Shown piece after piece: positions 41,765 to 52,515 of a DNA stretch of 64,000 nt. The DNA lies in contig JXTB01000471.1 in assembly GCA_002914805.1 (NCBI GenBank), forward strand, positions 165,029 through 229,028, written 5' to 3'. The number at the start of each line of letters is the position of its first letter. Position 1 is the first letter of the stretch. Under the pieces are notes generated by a model. It was not told where the DNA came from, ran no database searches, and saw only the letters and a program-made list of their open reading frames with translations. The position numbers were made by a program, and so were the translations under genes. The stretch comes from Parasponia andersonii (Eukaryota; Streptophyta; Magnoliopsida; Rosales; Cannabaceae).

Positions 41765-42420
41765 TGTTGTGCGGTCTAAAATCCTGTATATTGGTCAATA
41801 CCATGAAGGGAAAAGTTGACCAAGTATGTGTCAAGTCACATGAGTAAGTTAGTGCGACCGCTTCCGAAAGAATTACGTGTGACCTCTACCGCATAAGTTA
41901 GTACGACCTCTTCCAAAAGAGTTAAGTGCGACCAGAATGAAAAGGAAACTAAACTAAGTTTCGTCAAACGGGTAACCTACAAAGAAAGGAAAACAAAGGT
42001 TTCTCTTTCAAGATCGACCAATCATCTCATTTAAGTGATTACCCAATTATATTATTACTCAAATTGTATTGCCCGATTATACAGTTACTCATTCTCACAA
42101 TTGAGAAACATTGAACTATCCTCACCTATATAAAGAGAGTTCAATATTTCGATAGGGGATCTTTTGGGGAATTTTTGGAAGAACTTTTTAAACTCTTGCT
42201 TCTTCTTTCTTGCTTCTTCTTTTTGGACAACACACTATAATTTTGAGTTCTTGTAATTCTCCAAAAAATAGTAAAAAACAGTAGACATCGGCTCATCTTT
42301 TTTGGAACTAAACCACTATAAAATTCTTCTCTTTATTTGCTTTAGTTAATTATCCTTTTTCACGCACATGCCATATCTTGTAATTTTTCTAAATTTATTA
42401 TTGACAAAACATCCACTACA
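41765..42420 (+). repeat. 3' LTR of the Tat element
   Basis: About 0.65 kb, the partner of 31466-32098, starting TGTTGTGCGG and ending TACA. A short local duplication of 'ttgcttcttcttt' makes it slightly longer. Confidence 0.88.
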
Positions 42421-42424
42421 TAAA

Positions 42425-42516
42425 TCCCAACATTCATATTATAGGGCATATTAATCTGTTACTAGAATCCCAACATTCATAACTATAGGGCATATTAATA
42501 TTAGTGATTCTAATTA
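42425..42516. repeat. Two-copy ~48-bp tandem repeat in the 3' flank of the Tat element
   Basis: 'aatcccaacattcat' plus 'tatagggcatattaat' occurs twice in tandem. A third, weaker copy ('gcattcatgttataggccaa') lies in the 5' flank at about 31402-31440, on the other side of the element. Confidence 0.75.
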
Positions 42517-43307
42517 AATCTAGATGCGACATAAATTTTACTTAAAATATATTTATAATTAACTAATATTATTGAGACCATTTAATACCATATAATACCG
42601 CGGCATTACTAAAAGAAAAAAATAAGTACTACTCAAAAAATAAACATTCAAGTGCACCCACTATTTTAAAAAGGGGCCAAGTGGCAAAAATTATCTACTT
42701 ACGGGATATAAAGTTTCATTGAAATTTCTAGCATATCATGTACTCATCTTATATTCAATAATTTCAATCTACGCCTATTAAAGTTAAACGAAAAATCAAT
42801 CATCATATTTTAACAAAATCCTTCGCTTGAGCTACGAGATAATTGTGAAGACGCGTAACCCTTAACAAGCTGATAGAACTAGTGATATCAGATCAAGAAT
42901 GGCCAAAAGCCAAGTAGGGGTAAATCAGCATGTACGATTGCACCATTCTTTGAGACTCAAGAATGTTCTGAATTATACTCGGATTAAAAGCCTCATCAAC
43001 TCAGACTACAACTAGTTTCTCAGTAAGATCATCAAGGCAGTATCAAGGGGGCACACTTCGTCACCTCCAGTTACATAATTTACGAGTACATAATTTAGAT
43101 AGACAGATTCATAATCTTTTAATCTATACCAGATTCCCTTGCAGCCTAAATTTTCTGAAGTCTTCTGAGAACATTTACAGGTACAACCATTTAGTTTCTT
43201 AGCTCAAAACAGATGCCTAGAGTACTCTACAAGGTCTAAAACTGCACATAAATAACTAAGTTAGCTCAAGGAAGCACATAGACAAGCATCCCAGTCCAAT
43301 TAGTTTT
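42517..43307. other. Spacer and 3' region of the kinase gene
   Basis: No gene seen. The right part (about 42850-43307), less AT-rich and non-repetitive, probably holds the 3' untranslated region of the minus-strand kinase gene. Confidence 0.5.
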
Positions 43308-46300
43308 TCATATACTTGCTTTACCAGGATCCTGCGTTGTGGGTGATTTTGTTAGATGGAAACTGGACGAGTTTCCTACCTTTGAACTTGACCTGTGAGT
43401 CTTCACCAAGGGGACAAGGGACTGCACGACATCTGCCATCAGCGGCCTATAATCCGCCTCAGGTTGTACACACATTGCGGCTATTGCTGCCACCTGAATA
43501 ACCTCTTTCATCGAGTACTGACCCTCTAGTGCAGGATCCATGATCTGCACAACCTGCTCCCTGTCTGTAAGCCGGGGCAAAGCCTATAACACATAATTAA
43601 ACAAGAAAAGCAACAGAAGGAAATAAGTTTAGAAATTTCAATGGAGGAAATGATATGTTAGAGAATCAGAATCTAAAAACAAGAAGCAATTTCAATTTCA
43701 GGGGAGAGATGGTTTAAATGGAGTGGCTAACAATTTTCCTAAGAATTGAACAGGAGAGCTAAGAAACCTACCCAAGTAACAAGAACGCCTTCCCCAGGAG
43801 GTCTTTTCATATCGACTGGAACTCTGCCCGTTAGCAACTCCAAAAGGACTACCCCATAACTGTACACATCTGATTTGGTTGTAAGATGCCCCGTTAATGC
43901 ATACCTACATGATGATAGAAAGCACAATAGAGTTAATACACAGAGCATAAATAAAAACTTATGTGAGGTTCTATGGTAGCAGCTAAATTTAAGTGTCCTT
44001 ACTCAGGGGCAACATATCCCTGTGTGCCCAATACTCGAGTGGAGACATGTCCTCCAGCTTTGTCAGAACCAAGCTTGGCCAATCCAAAATCAGAAACTTT
44101 GGCATGGAAATTTCTGTCCAAAAGAATGTTGCTGCTCTTAAAATCTCTGTGAATCACAGGAGGACTGACATGTTCGTGAAGATATTCCAGACCCTTTGCA
44201 GCTTCAAGGGCTATTCTTAACCGTGTTTCCCAATCCAAGTTTAGGAAGAGAGCATTAGAACCTGCACGTCAAACTTTAGATAGGACTTCAGCAGCAAACT
44301 GCCTTCTCAAATAAGAACCCTTGAAAAGAATCTAAAAGTAGGTTAGCACAACCCACAAAAGAAAGAGTGTATCATATACTGAATTAGTAGCTTTTCAATC
44401 CAAAGATTTCTCATTCAGTCTGGAAAAATATCTCTCTACGTATAATTATTTTCATGTAATATAAACAGGATACCAATTCACTAATCAAATGATAACTGTT
44501 CTACAGAGGAACAGCAAAACTAAACATAAAAATTCTCTTTTCCTGGCACAGTTGCTAATTTACATTGACATAAGCTTTTGTTCATACGTGTTCATTCCCT
44601 CTCCTCTAGCAGTACCATAAACGAGTCTTCTTTGTGTGAGATTGTCCCTATCAGGTGATATAGAAAATATTCAGCCTCAAAAGATTTAAGATGATTAAGA
44701 AAAACAGAACTTTTGAAACGTATTTCATTTTCCTAACTTCCAATAATATACTTTAGCTGGTTGAAGGACCCATATATACAGGCTAGAACTCTCCAGTGAT
44801 TAAGATAACGTCGAGTCCCGTACATAAAGTATAGAGAAAATAATTTAACTAACAAAACTCATAGTTAAACGAGTAGGTATGCAAGTTCTCACAAAAAATA
44901 AGAACACCCCAGAGGTTCAAAAATAATCACGCTTGTCTAGCAGAACACTGGTGGAAGGGTAATAATGCAACCAACAAAAATTAAGGCCGTGCAGAGCTAA
45001 AGATAAAAGCACTACTATATGTCGTGTATTATACGTACTCGGGTTTTTTCCTTCATATTATTCTGACTCAACACTACTAAAGGAGTATTTTTTTCCCTAA
45101 AATATATGTATCTCTAACATAGGTGCAAAACTTCCTTTCCCCTTTTTTTTTTCCCTCCTCTAGTCTGGGCATATTAAAAGCATCAAACTCCTAGTTAACA
45201 CAACTTACCATTAATAGGGTACAAATGTTCCTGTAGACCACCATTTGGCATGAACTCATACACCAGCACTTTGTGATTACTATCTGAGCAATACCCAAGC
45301 AAAGCCAGCAGATAAGGAGATCGCAACCTACTTAGCATTTCCACCTACAATTGCATATCATTAGCACCCACTTCACATTTTAAATCAAATAACAAAGAAA
45401 ATTCCCAAGTACTGTTTCCTATAACAGAAAAACAGGGAAGACGAATCAACAATGATTAATTAATCAGATAACTGTCAACTTCACACCTTTAAGAAAACAA
45501 ATAAATTTAAAAAATTAAAATATAAAACTCAGTTACACAGAACTACATAGACCAAAAGTAAACAAGGTAAAATTGATCAAACCTCCACTTTAAATTCCTC
45601 CTCTCCCTGCTTTCCAGCCTGATCCATCAACTTAATTGCGACTTTACGCCCATCACTCAGCAGTCCTCGGTATACTAACCCAAACCCACCATGCCCAACC
45701 ACATTTGACTTACTGAAACCACTGGTTGCAGAATGTAACTGCTTAAAGGTGAAAACCTGGAGCCCTTTCTCAGAACTAGCAACTTGGGGGTCTGGAAAGT
45801 TAGTAGTTTTGCTTTCATAATCGTCTCCTTCAAACAAATTCAATCAAAAAATAATAATTCTTAGTTGAATGCTCCTTTAATAACCAATCAAAGCTAGAAG
45901 TACTAATAATCAAACATTCCAAATGATTTCTCATCATGACAAGTACTCCTGTAAAATTAACTAAAAGTATTTTCAACCTTGGAACACTAAAGACCTTTTC
46001 TTTTATTACCCAATAATTAGAAAAAGAAAAAAAAAAAAGTAAATTTGAGCCCAAATATGAAAAGGGAAGAAGAAAGGTGAAAAGGGTAAGTGGGTTTTAG
46101 CCCAAAATGAAAAACGAAGAAGAAAGGAGAACAGGATAAGTGGGTTTTAGCCCAAAATGAAAAACCGAAGAAGAAAGGAAAAAGGGTAAGTGGCATTTGT
46201 GGTCCTTGGGCAAAAAAATGTTACATTTGGAAAGTTGGGCAACCAGAAAGTGAGATTTTTTCTCTTTTTTAAATTTTTTTTTTTCAATTTTCAGTTGTTT

Positions 46301-46616
46301 TAAATTCCTCCCATTTTTTTCATTTTATTTTTACCTCAGCAACGAAGAAGAGTGGAAGCTGAAGAGTGAGAAAAAGAGGTGATTTAAGTTTCATACTTCG
46401 ATTGGGAGTAGTAGTAGTTCCTTTGGTACGAAAGAGAGGGTTAAGGATTAAATGAGGCTCACTTGAGCGGTTCTTCCCGAGCCTTGACACCTTGTTGCGG
46501 ATATAGCAGTAGTAACTCAACGCCACTAGCAGGGAAGCCACCGCTACTGAAGCAACCACAACAATGGCCGCCAGTACCGCCCGCTCTTTCCTTCTGCACT
46601 CATCCTCAGCCTCCAT
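43308..46616 (-). CDS. Membrane-anchored receptor-like Ser/Thr kinase (400 aa, 6 exons)
   Basis: Exons on the minus strand: 46616-46463, 45827-45583, 45344-45209, 44261-44003, 43904-43772 and 43583-43308; phases agree across every GT-AG intron. The protein phosphorylates Ser/Thr on targets, probably at a membrane. Residues ~13-38 are one hydrophobic helix directly after a charged 12-residue start, so there is no extracellular domain. The kinase domain starts near residue 78 (FTFKQL). Glycine loop GHGGFG at ~96-101, ATP Lys117 in VAIK, HRD at 216-218, DFG at 236-238, and GTQGYVAPE in the activation segment are all intact, so it should be active. The C-terminal tail is Ser-rich and ends GKASI. 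Similar proteins are annotated as PBL-type (RLCK VII-like) kinases; I recall a close relative near Arabidopsis At3g58690 but cannot confirm it. Confidence 0.93.
46049..46199. repeat. Three-copy ~50-bp tandem repeat in kinase intron 1
   Basis: Units start 'gcccaaaatgaaaaa' (at 46049, 46100 and 46150) and end 'gtaagtgggttttag', with a few differences between copies. Purine-rich on the plus strand. Confidence 0.88.
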
Positions 46617-46694
46617 TATTTTTCACTTTTGTTTTGAATCATAAAAAAGGTTTTTTTTTTTAAAAAAAAAAATAGTAAAAATCAAGATCAGAAA

Positions 46695-46710
46695 CTAACC
46701 CTAACCCTAG
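46695..46710 (-). promoter_or_regulatory. Telo-box in the kinase 5' leader
   Basis: CTAGGGTTAGGGTTAG on the minus strand, ~80 bases upstream of the ATG, next to a (GA/CT)-rich leader (about 46740-46820). Telo-boxes (AAACCCTAA type) near plant transcription starts are known in genes expressed in growing tissue; a role here is inference. Confidence 0.5.
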
Positions 46711-47781
46711 AATGGGGCGATGGTGCTAGTAGATTGGTTGAGGAGAGAGAGAGGAGCAGCAAATTCTGAAGCTTCGAAATTTGGGAATTCTCTCTCTCAC
46801 GCTCTCTGTCTTTCTCTGTTATTTGTGTATTGTCTTGTTGTTTTATGGCGCGGAGAACAGTCATAGACTCGGAGCGGGATTCTGCAATCAAGTACTCATA
46901 ATTTATAGAATTTATCTTCATTCACCTCACTTCTCAATATTTCATGTTTAAGACCACTGATTAATGCTAATTGCAATATTTCCTCTCAATACTGCGAAAA
47001 TATTAATTTTGAAAGTGAGAAATATTATTGAGCCGCTTCTCTTTAGAATCGGAATTTTTCTTCGCCCGTACAATTCCTCCGCCAATAATAGCTCTCTTCT
47101 ATCAACAGGCGTCTCTCTTATCAGGCTAGAATGAGTATTTTACAATTTCTTTCCTGTTTTAGCAGTATTGTTAAATAATCATCCTACATACATAGAGAGG
47201 TAATTTTTCTCCTAGTTTTAGATCCAGGTAGTTTTGATGATATATAGTGATTTGTAGTGCTAATTTATGTTTTGTTATTTTATCCATCTAGATTTAGATT
47301 TATGATTGTTTTTTATTAAATATGTTCAGATCTGGATCGTATATAATATAGTATTTACCTTTTAGTGGTTATGTGACGAGAAACAAGAGACACTAAAAAT
47401 GAATATTGAAGAGAGAGGTCACAACGAGCCAATTACTTAGATATAGAGCTCTATCAAAACACACACTAATGGCGATCTATATAAATCATCTTTTCATATG
47501 TCGATTTAACTAAGATTTCAATGTATAATTTTTTTCCAACGACTTTTATCAGTTTTTTATGACTATTTACTTTATAATAAAAAATTCTACGTTATTAATG
47601 AAAGCATTTTTTTTTAAAAAAAAAAAATGAGAAATATTATTAGGTGGTAACCCAATAACGGTTGTTGATGTCAAGTAGCTTGTTGTATCTTCTACCAAGG
47701 TTAGAGTCAAGGAAAAGAATTTGTGATGTTTTTATAGTTTTTTTTGTTAACACCAGGAAAGTAAAAAATAGAAAATGAAAG
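46711..47781. other. Kinase promoter region and spacer
   Basis: The GC-balanced part about 46711-46900 is probably kinase 5' leader and core promoter. The rest is AT-rich with no ORF of note. Confidence 0.5.
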
Positions 47782-47865
47782 AGAAATTAGGTTAAATATG
47801 CTTTCTAATACCCTTATTTTGGCCCATATGCACAAGTTAAAAAACATTTGAAAAATATATTTGCG
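47781..47865 (+). repeat. Left terminal inverted repeat of the MULE
   Basis: Pairs with 49626-49710 on the opposite strand; the outer 20 bases are identical, inner bases about 60-75% by eye. Confidence 0.75.
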
Positions 47866-48169
47866 GACAAAAATACCCTTACTAATACCTAAGAGAAAAT
47901 ATGTTTCACTTTCAAATGAGTGTCTGTCATACTTTCCTTCGAAACTCCTCATTTTTCTCTCTCTCCAACTCTCTCTTTCGTCTCCTTCTCTGAAGAGCCA
48001 AGAACTCGTCGTGCCGTCTATCGTAAATCTCTCTCACTGTTGAGGATTACGTTGAGAAAAATGAGTCCCCAAAAGAAGGTAAGCAAAATGTGATTTGAGG
48101 GTTTTATTTTTTTGAATTTAGGGCATTTGTAGTAGAAGACGATTTAGAAATTTTTGGATGAAATTTTTG

Positions 48170-48780
48170 TATGACATAATTTTTTACTTCATTTCAAAAA
48201 TTTTTCGATGCATTTTCAATTAATTTCATTAAAATTTCGATCATATTTCGAAGAGTATGGCTGAAAATAGTACCAGAAAATCACGTGAAATTCGACGTGT
48301 TTTCGATGGTATTTCGATAGTGTTTCGATTTACAAAGTCAAAATTTCGATACATTTTCGATGTTATTTCGACTGTGTTTCGATTTTATTTCGATGAGGTT
48401 TCGATGAATAGTGCTGAAATTTCGATATATTTTTGATGACATTTTAAAATAAAAAATAAGGTTGCTCTAAATTTTCGATGTTAGTTCGACTATTTTTTGA
48501 TGACAGTTCGATGACCTTTTCTAGTAGCTAGAAGTTAATCTTTTTTCGACTATTTTCGATTAATTTTCGATTCCATTTCGACGTGCTCTATTTTTCGATG
48601 GACAATTTCGACCTCCTGGCTATTTGTTCTCATTTGAGATAGTTTCTGTAGGATTTTTCGATGACAATCGAAATGTCGTCGAAATCAAAATGATCGAAAT
48701 TTCGATCACTTTTCGACCTATTTCGACGCGTTTTAACTATATTTCGACGTAATTTAGATGCTTTTGATATATGTTAAATT
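48170..48780. repeat. Dispersed TTTCGA/TTCGAT motif array
   Basis: Roughly 30 or more TTCGA hexamer-type motifs (TTTCGAT, TTTCGAC, TTCGATG) sit at irregular 8-20 base spacing in about 600 bp, mostly in one orientation, with a few in reverse (ATCGAAAT, GTCGAAAT near 48670-48700). More occur at 49170-49212 inside the DUF1985 fragment. The spacing is not a clean tandem period. Confidence 0.85.
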
Positions 48781-48828
48781 TGTAAAAATTTTGTCTAAAT
48801 TACTTTATTCCTCTTTTACTGAACCAAA

Positions 48829-49283
48829 AATCAAAGCTCCTTGTACATTTTGGAGAACACTTTACTAGAAGGGTCACTATAAAAGGAACAACGGTGATGT
48901 CAAAGATTAAGGAGAGATTTGAGAAGTATGATTTGTTAGAGAGGGCAAAGCAGTGTCCGTTTAAATAGTTTTTTCTTGCTCTTCCAATGCAAGCATCAGG
49001 AGTACTTATACACTAACTACTGTTGAGGAAGGTGAAATCCAAAAACCCGGCAGAGTTGCAGTTTTTCATTGGGAATAGCAACTTGAGAGTCGGACTTGGT
49101 GAGTTTGCGTTAATAACGGCGTTAAACTTTGGCAAAGATCTAGACGTTGTGAAGTATATCTCAGACTTCATCGAAATATGGTCGAAATTACATCGAAAAT
49201 TCGATGCTTATCGTGAGGCAGTCTTATTTTTTGAGAAATCCAGACTTTTGCAGATAATCTCAGACCCAGAAAACAAGTTTTAA
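48829..49283 (+). pseudogene. DUF1985-like fragment inside the MULE
   Basis: One plus-strand frame carries the family pattern: a 'LLVHFGEHF' start, 'LLLRKVKSKNPAELQFFIGN' region and 'LGEFALITALNFG' (about 49080-49130). This matches the plant DUF1985 domain, usually found with Ulp1-type protease domains in Mutator-derived genes. The frame is interrupted by in-frame stops at 48966-48968 (TAG) and 49014-49016 (TAA) and ends at 49283 with no protease domain, so it is a pseudogene. The last part overlaps the TTTCGA-type motifs. Confidence 0.7.
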
Positions 49284-49625
49284 TGTATAAATTATGCTCG
49301 TAACATATCAAAACTCAGTTAAAAACCATTTCAAACAGTACCCATAACATTTGAACATATAAATTACATACCCATTTCGCAGATTTCCGTCCTCCGTCTT
49401 ACCGCAAAGTCTTTTTTTTTTTTTTTCAACTTTTATCCTTTTTTTCTTTTCTGCTCTTAGAATTTCAGCTCCTTAGACAGTGTGATAACTTTAAGCATGA
49501 GATTACAGGAAAGATTGTGAGGATATAAATGGAGGAATAAGGAGCTAAAGCTAGGTTAAAGAGGAGCAGAGCGACATATACATTGTAAACCAATTATTAA
49601 GGGCAGAAGTGACATTTCAGGTGGG

Positions 49626-49710
49626 TGTATGCATATTTTTCAGAGTTTTATTGAGAGAAGCATATGTGCCAAAATATGCCTCTTATGATGCATATTTAAC
49701 CTAATTTCTC
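49626..49710 (-). repeat. Right terminal inverted repeat of the MULE
   Basis: Complement of 47781-47865, ending 'ttaacctaatttctc'. Confidence 0.75.
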
Positions 49711-52515
49711 AAATGGAAGGCATTACAAGCTAAAAAATGATACGAGTGGAGAAATTTTGGCCAATGCCCAGGAGAGTGTTACATCATCAAAATGAATTAT
49801 AAAGACTTTAATGGTAGGCAAATAATTCTACTTAATCGGGGGAGCAATCCCTCTTAGACATGCCTCCATAAGCTCTTGGCATCATCATAGGAACCTTTAT
49901 ATGCCGAGGTATGTCCATTTTGAGCTACAGGCTACAGCCATTGACGTCGAAGTACTAAACACATTATCTCAGCTCTACGAAAGGCAGATAGATATATATT
50001 GAGCCCGTAATATGAAATAATCCCAACTATTTATACCGTAGGATTTGAACCTGAGCCCCGTCTCTTAGAAGCATGGAAATATTAGATGAAAAGATACTGT
50101 ATTCTCGTGTATATGTAAAATGTGGATAATGTTAAATATATATCAATATCAGTAAAATATAAATAAAAAAATGAGCTAATATCGAGATATTTATAGATAT
50201 TATCATAACAATATCGTCGATATTTTAAAATATCGACTGAAATACAAATTTTTTTTTCCAAATCATTTTTTTTTAAAAAAATAAAAAATGATAGTAAAAA
50301 ATATAAATAAATCATAGTTTTCTTTCTATAATATATTGGCAAAGTTTTGGAATTCTTTGTATTCGATGAAGACCATAGTTGTAGAAATATTGGTCTTGGA
50401 ATGGTACTTGGGCAATTGAGAAACAATTTAAAAAATAAAAAAATGTAAGAGCCAAGGAAGATTGGGTCAGATTGATGAAAATTATATTTCTACGAGTTTC
50501 GAATCAATAAACATAAGAATTGATCAAATTTCATATGAATATCATCGTGATTTTCATAATTACAATAGAGGATCTAGTCAGAACTACAAAAGCAAGATAA
50601 TTTCTTTGACTATGAAATATTTATTCAATCTTATCCTCAATTAAAATTGAAATGTTCATATATATATATATATATATATATCCATCAAAATTTTTTATCA
50701 AGTTAGGTAAATTCAAATTACCACATTTATGAGTCTACTATTGGAAGCGACAACTTTGTAGGACATAATTACTTTGGTAGAATAATTTAGGAAAGATATT
50801 ATTTAAACTAAGGTGGGAATTTCTCATATGATTTTCAACCTCATAAAATTATTCTATATTATCGTTGATTTTTATTTATTTTTAATATAATTTAGAACTA
50901 ATTACAATTTGTAAGGTAATAATATGAAATGTATTAAATAAAATAGTATGATATGTATTTTAATTTTAATATTATTCTGTGAAACAAAATTTGATTATTT
51001 TTCTACTATATACGTATATTTTATTGTCTTATATATATTACAAATAAAAATTTTTAAAAAATAAAAATTAGTATAAATTATGCAATATTACTTGTTTTAT
51101 CATTTCATAGAATTTCTCTTGAAAATTTTGAATTTTATGATAAATTTCGGTAATTTCTCAAAATATCTTCAATATTCATCGACATTATTTTTAAAATTAA
51201 ACCTTGACGTCGATATGAACATTGAAATTTTAATTCTGTTCGGGGTGTAAGCTCAATGCCATTAGCTAACACCTTGGTGGTATTCTAACTCGTGCATTGC
51301 ACATAACAAATATTTTCGGTCTATATGCCTATCATTTACATTAACTTGAAAGAAGTGCGCATATTCTTCTAACATTTTAGCCTCAAAAATACAACGCATA
51401 TTCTGTTAAGATTTTCGGTATAAGTAAGCGAAGGGGTGTAAAAGTAAACAATTTAACGACAGGGGGCCAGATACAAATTAAATCAACGATTGACAAGTTG
51501 AGGCTAGACACCTGCTAACTAGCACGTACGACAGTTTTGATTGGACAGAACAAAACAAAATACGTGCTTTTTTTAAAATCGAAATTCACCTGCTACGATA
51601 CGAAACGAACATTATTATACTAGTCACATTTTCTGAACGCTAATGCGACAGAACAAGCCCACTCCTCTATGTCTGCTAGGCTGCAACTGTAGTTGCAACG
51701 TACACTTACAGCTCCAACAAATCAGTACCAGAGAGGAACACAAAGCACAAAGTGCTTACGACTTTATGCTAGTGAATGAGTTTGGCTTAAGAATGATAAT
51801 GGGGTTGAATTGGACAAATTAATTCGACCTTATATTTTTCACTTAAAATGTTCAGGAAATGCAGTTTTTATTGGGTAAATAAAGCTGTTTATCACTCTAA
51901 AAAATGGCATCATTCTTTTCGGCACATGAAAGTCCTTCATTGTGGGAAAAGTATAAAATGTTCATCGTTTACGAAAAAATATAAAATCAAATGAATCATA
52001 TCAAGTGATATCTGATGCCACAATATAGCATTGATTATCCATTCAGGTAAATTCGTGTAAAATGACCTAGCAACAGTCTAACTATTCTCATTTCTTGCAT
52101 GTGATTAAAGGCACTTAAAGAGGAAGAGAGAACAACGAATAGTCTCCCTTCCTAAAACAGAAAAGACAAAGAACTCAGTTAAACCTTGATCTACAATGAA
52201 TTTGTAAGAGAGATCATTTAAGAGACGCTTTAATAACCAGCATACTAAAACAAAAGTACAAAATGCAAGCAAAACTCCATTTGTTCAAACGGTAATCCAA
52301 GGCCTAACTGTTTATTGATGTATAAAGCTCCGAGGGGGCAGGGGCAGTCGGTTGAAATTCAAAAACCCTTCATCCACGAGAGACACCTTTCTTTTAGTCG
52401 TTGAATGTATCTTTGGAAAGCACCCTCAGTTCCTAAACGGAAAAAACTTGAGAAGTAAAACAAATCAAATGTGGATCTACGCTGGAATTGTCAGCTCACA
52501 TTGGAGACGGAGGCA
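49711..52515. other. AT-rich spacer, 3' side of the ribosomal L1 gene
   Basis: No gene seen. A tRNA-like B box on the minus strand (GGTTCAAATCC at about 50042-50052, in 'ctcaggttcaaatcctac') suggests an old SINE near 49990-50075. The stretch 50090-51240 has many ATATCGA-type motifs and a (TA)n tract at about 50658-50681. 51240-52515 is less AT-rich; its right end should hold the L1 3' untranslated region. Confidence 0.5.

Larger units (their letters stand above)
31466..42420 (+). mobile_element. Tat-lineage Ty3/gypsy retrotransposon, full length, broken
   Basis: LTRs at 31466-32098 and about 41765-42420 bound a ~9.7 kb interior. Parts in order: gag about 32160-34000 (capsid region about 33030-33400), protease about 34080-34500, reverse transcriptase about 34930-35450, a first RNase H about 35780-36080, a second archaeal-type RNase H about 36210-36480, integrase about 36880-37940, a spacer, antisense reading frames about 38600-40770, and a polypurine tract. 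Two RNase H domains and antisense ORFs before the 3' LTR are known marks of the plant Tat lineage. I found no matching 5-bp target duplication. It is broken, with roughly ten or more breaks. The LTRs differ at about 8-10% by hand comparison, suggesting a few million years. Confidence 0.92.
47782..49710. mobile_element. Mutator-like element (MULE) with a DUF1985 fragment, degenerate
   Basis: The two ends are inverted copies: the first 20 bases (GAGAAATTAGGTTAAATATG from 47781) are identical to the complement of 49710 back to 49691. Weaker similarity (TATTTTGGC.CATATGC, GAAAAATAT) continues for ~80 bp. A 9-bp near-perfect direct repeat flanks it: AAATGAAAG (47773-47781) and AAATGGAAG (49711-49719), the length made by Mutator-like transposases. 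Inside lie a CT-rich leader, a possible start (ATGAGTCCCC at 48061 with donor-like GTAAGC), a TTTCGA-rich tract and a DUF1985 fragment. No transposase region was found, so it is non-autonomous or decayed. Confidence 0.75.

Noticed and set aside
50082-50426. 114-residue Ile/Tyr/Phe-rich minus-strand frame
   Set aside because: AT-rich composition explains it; no domain, no conserved motif.
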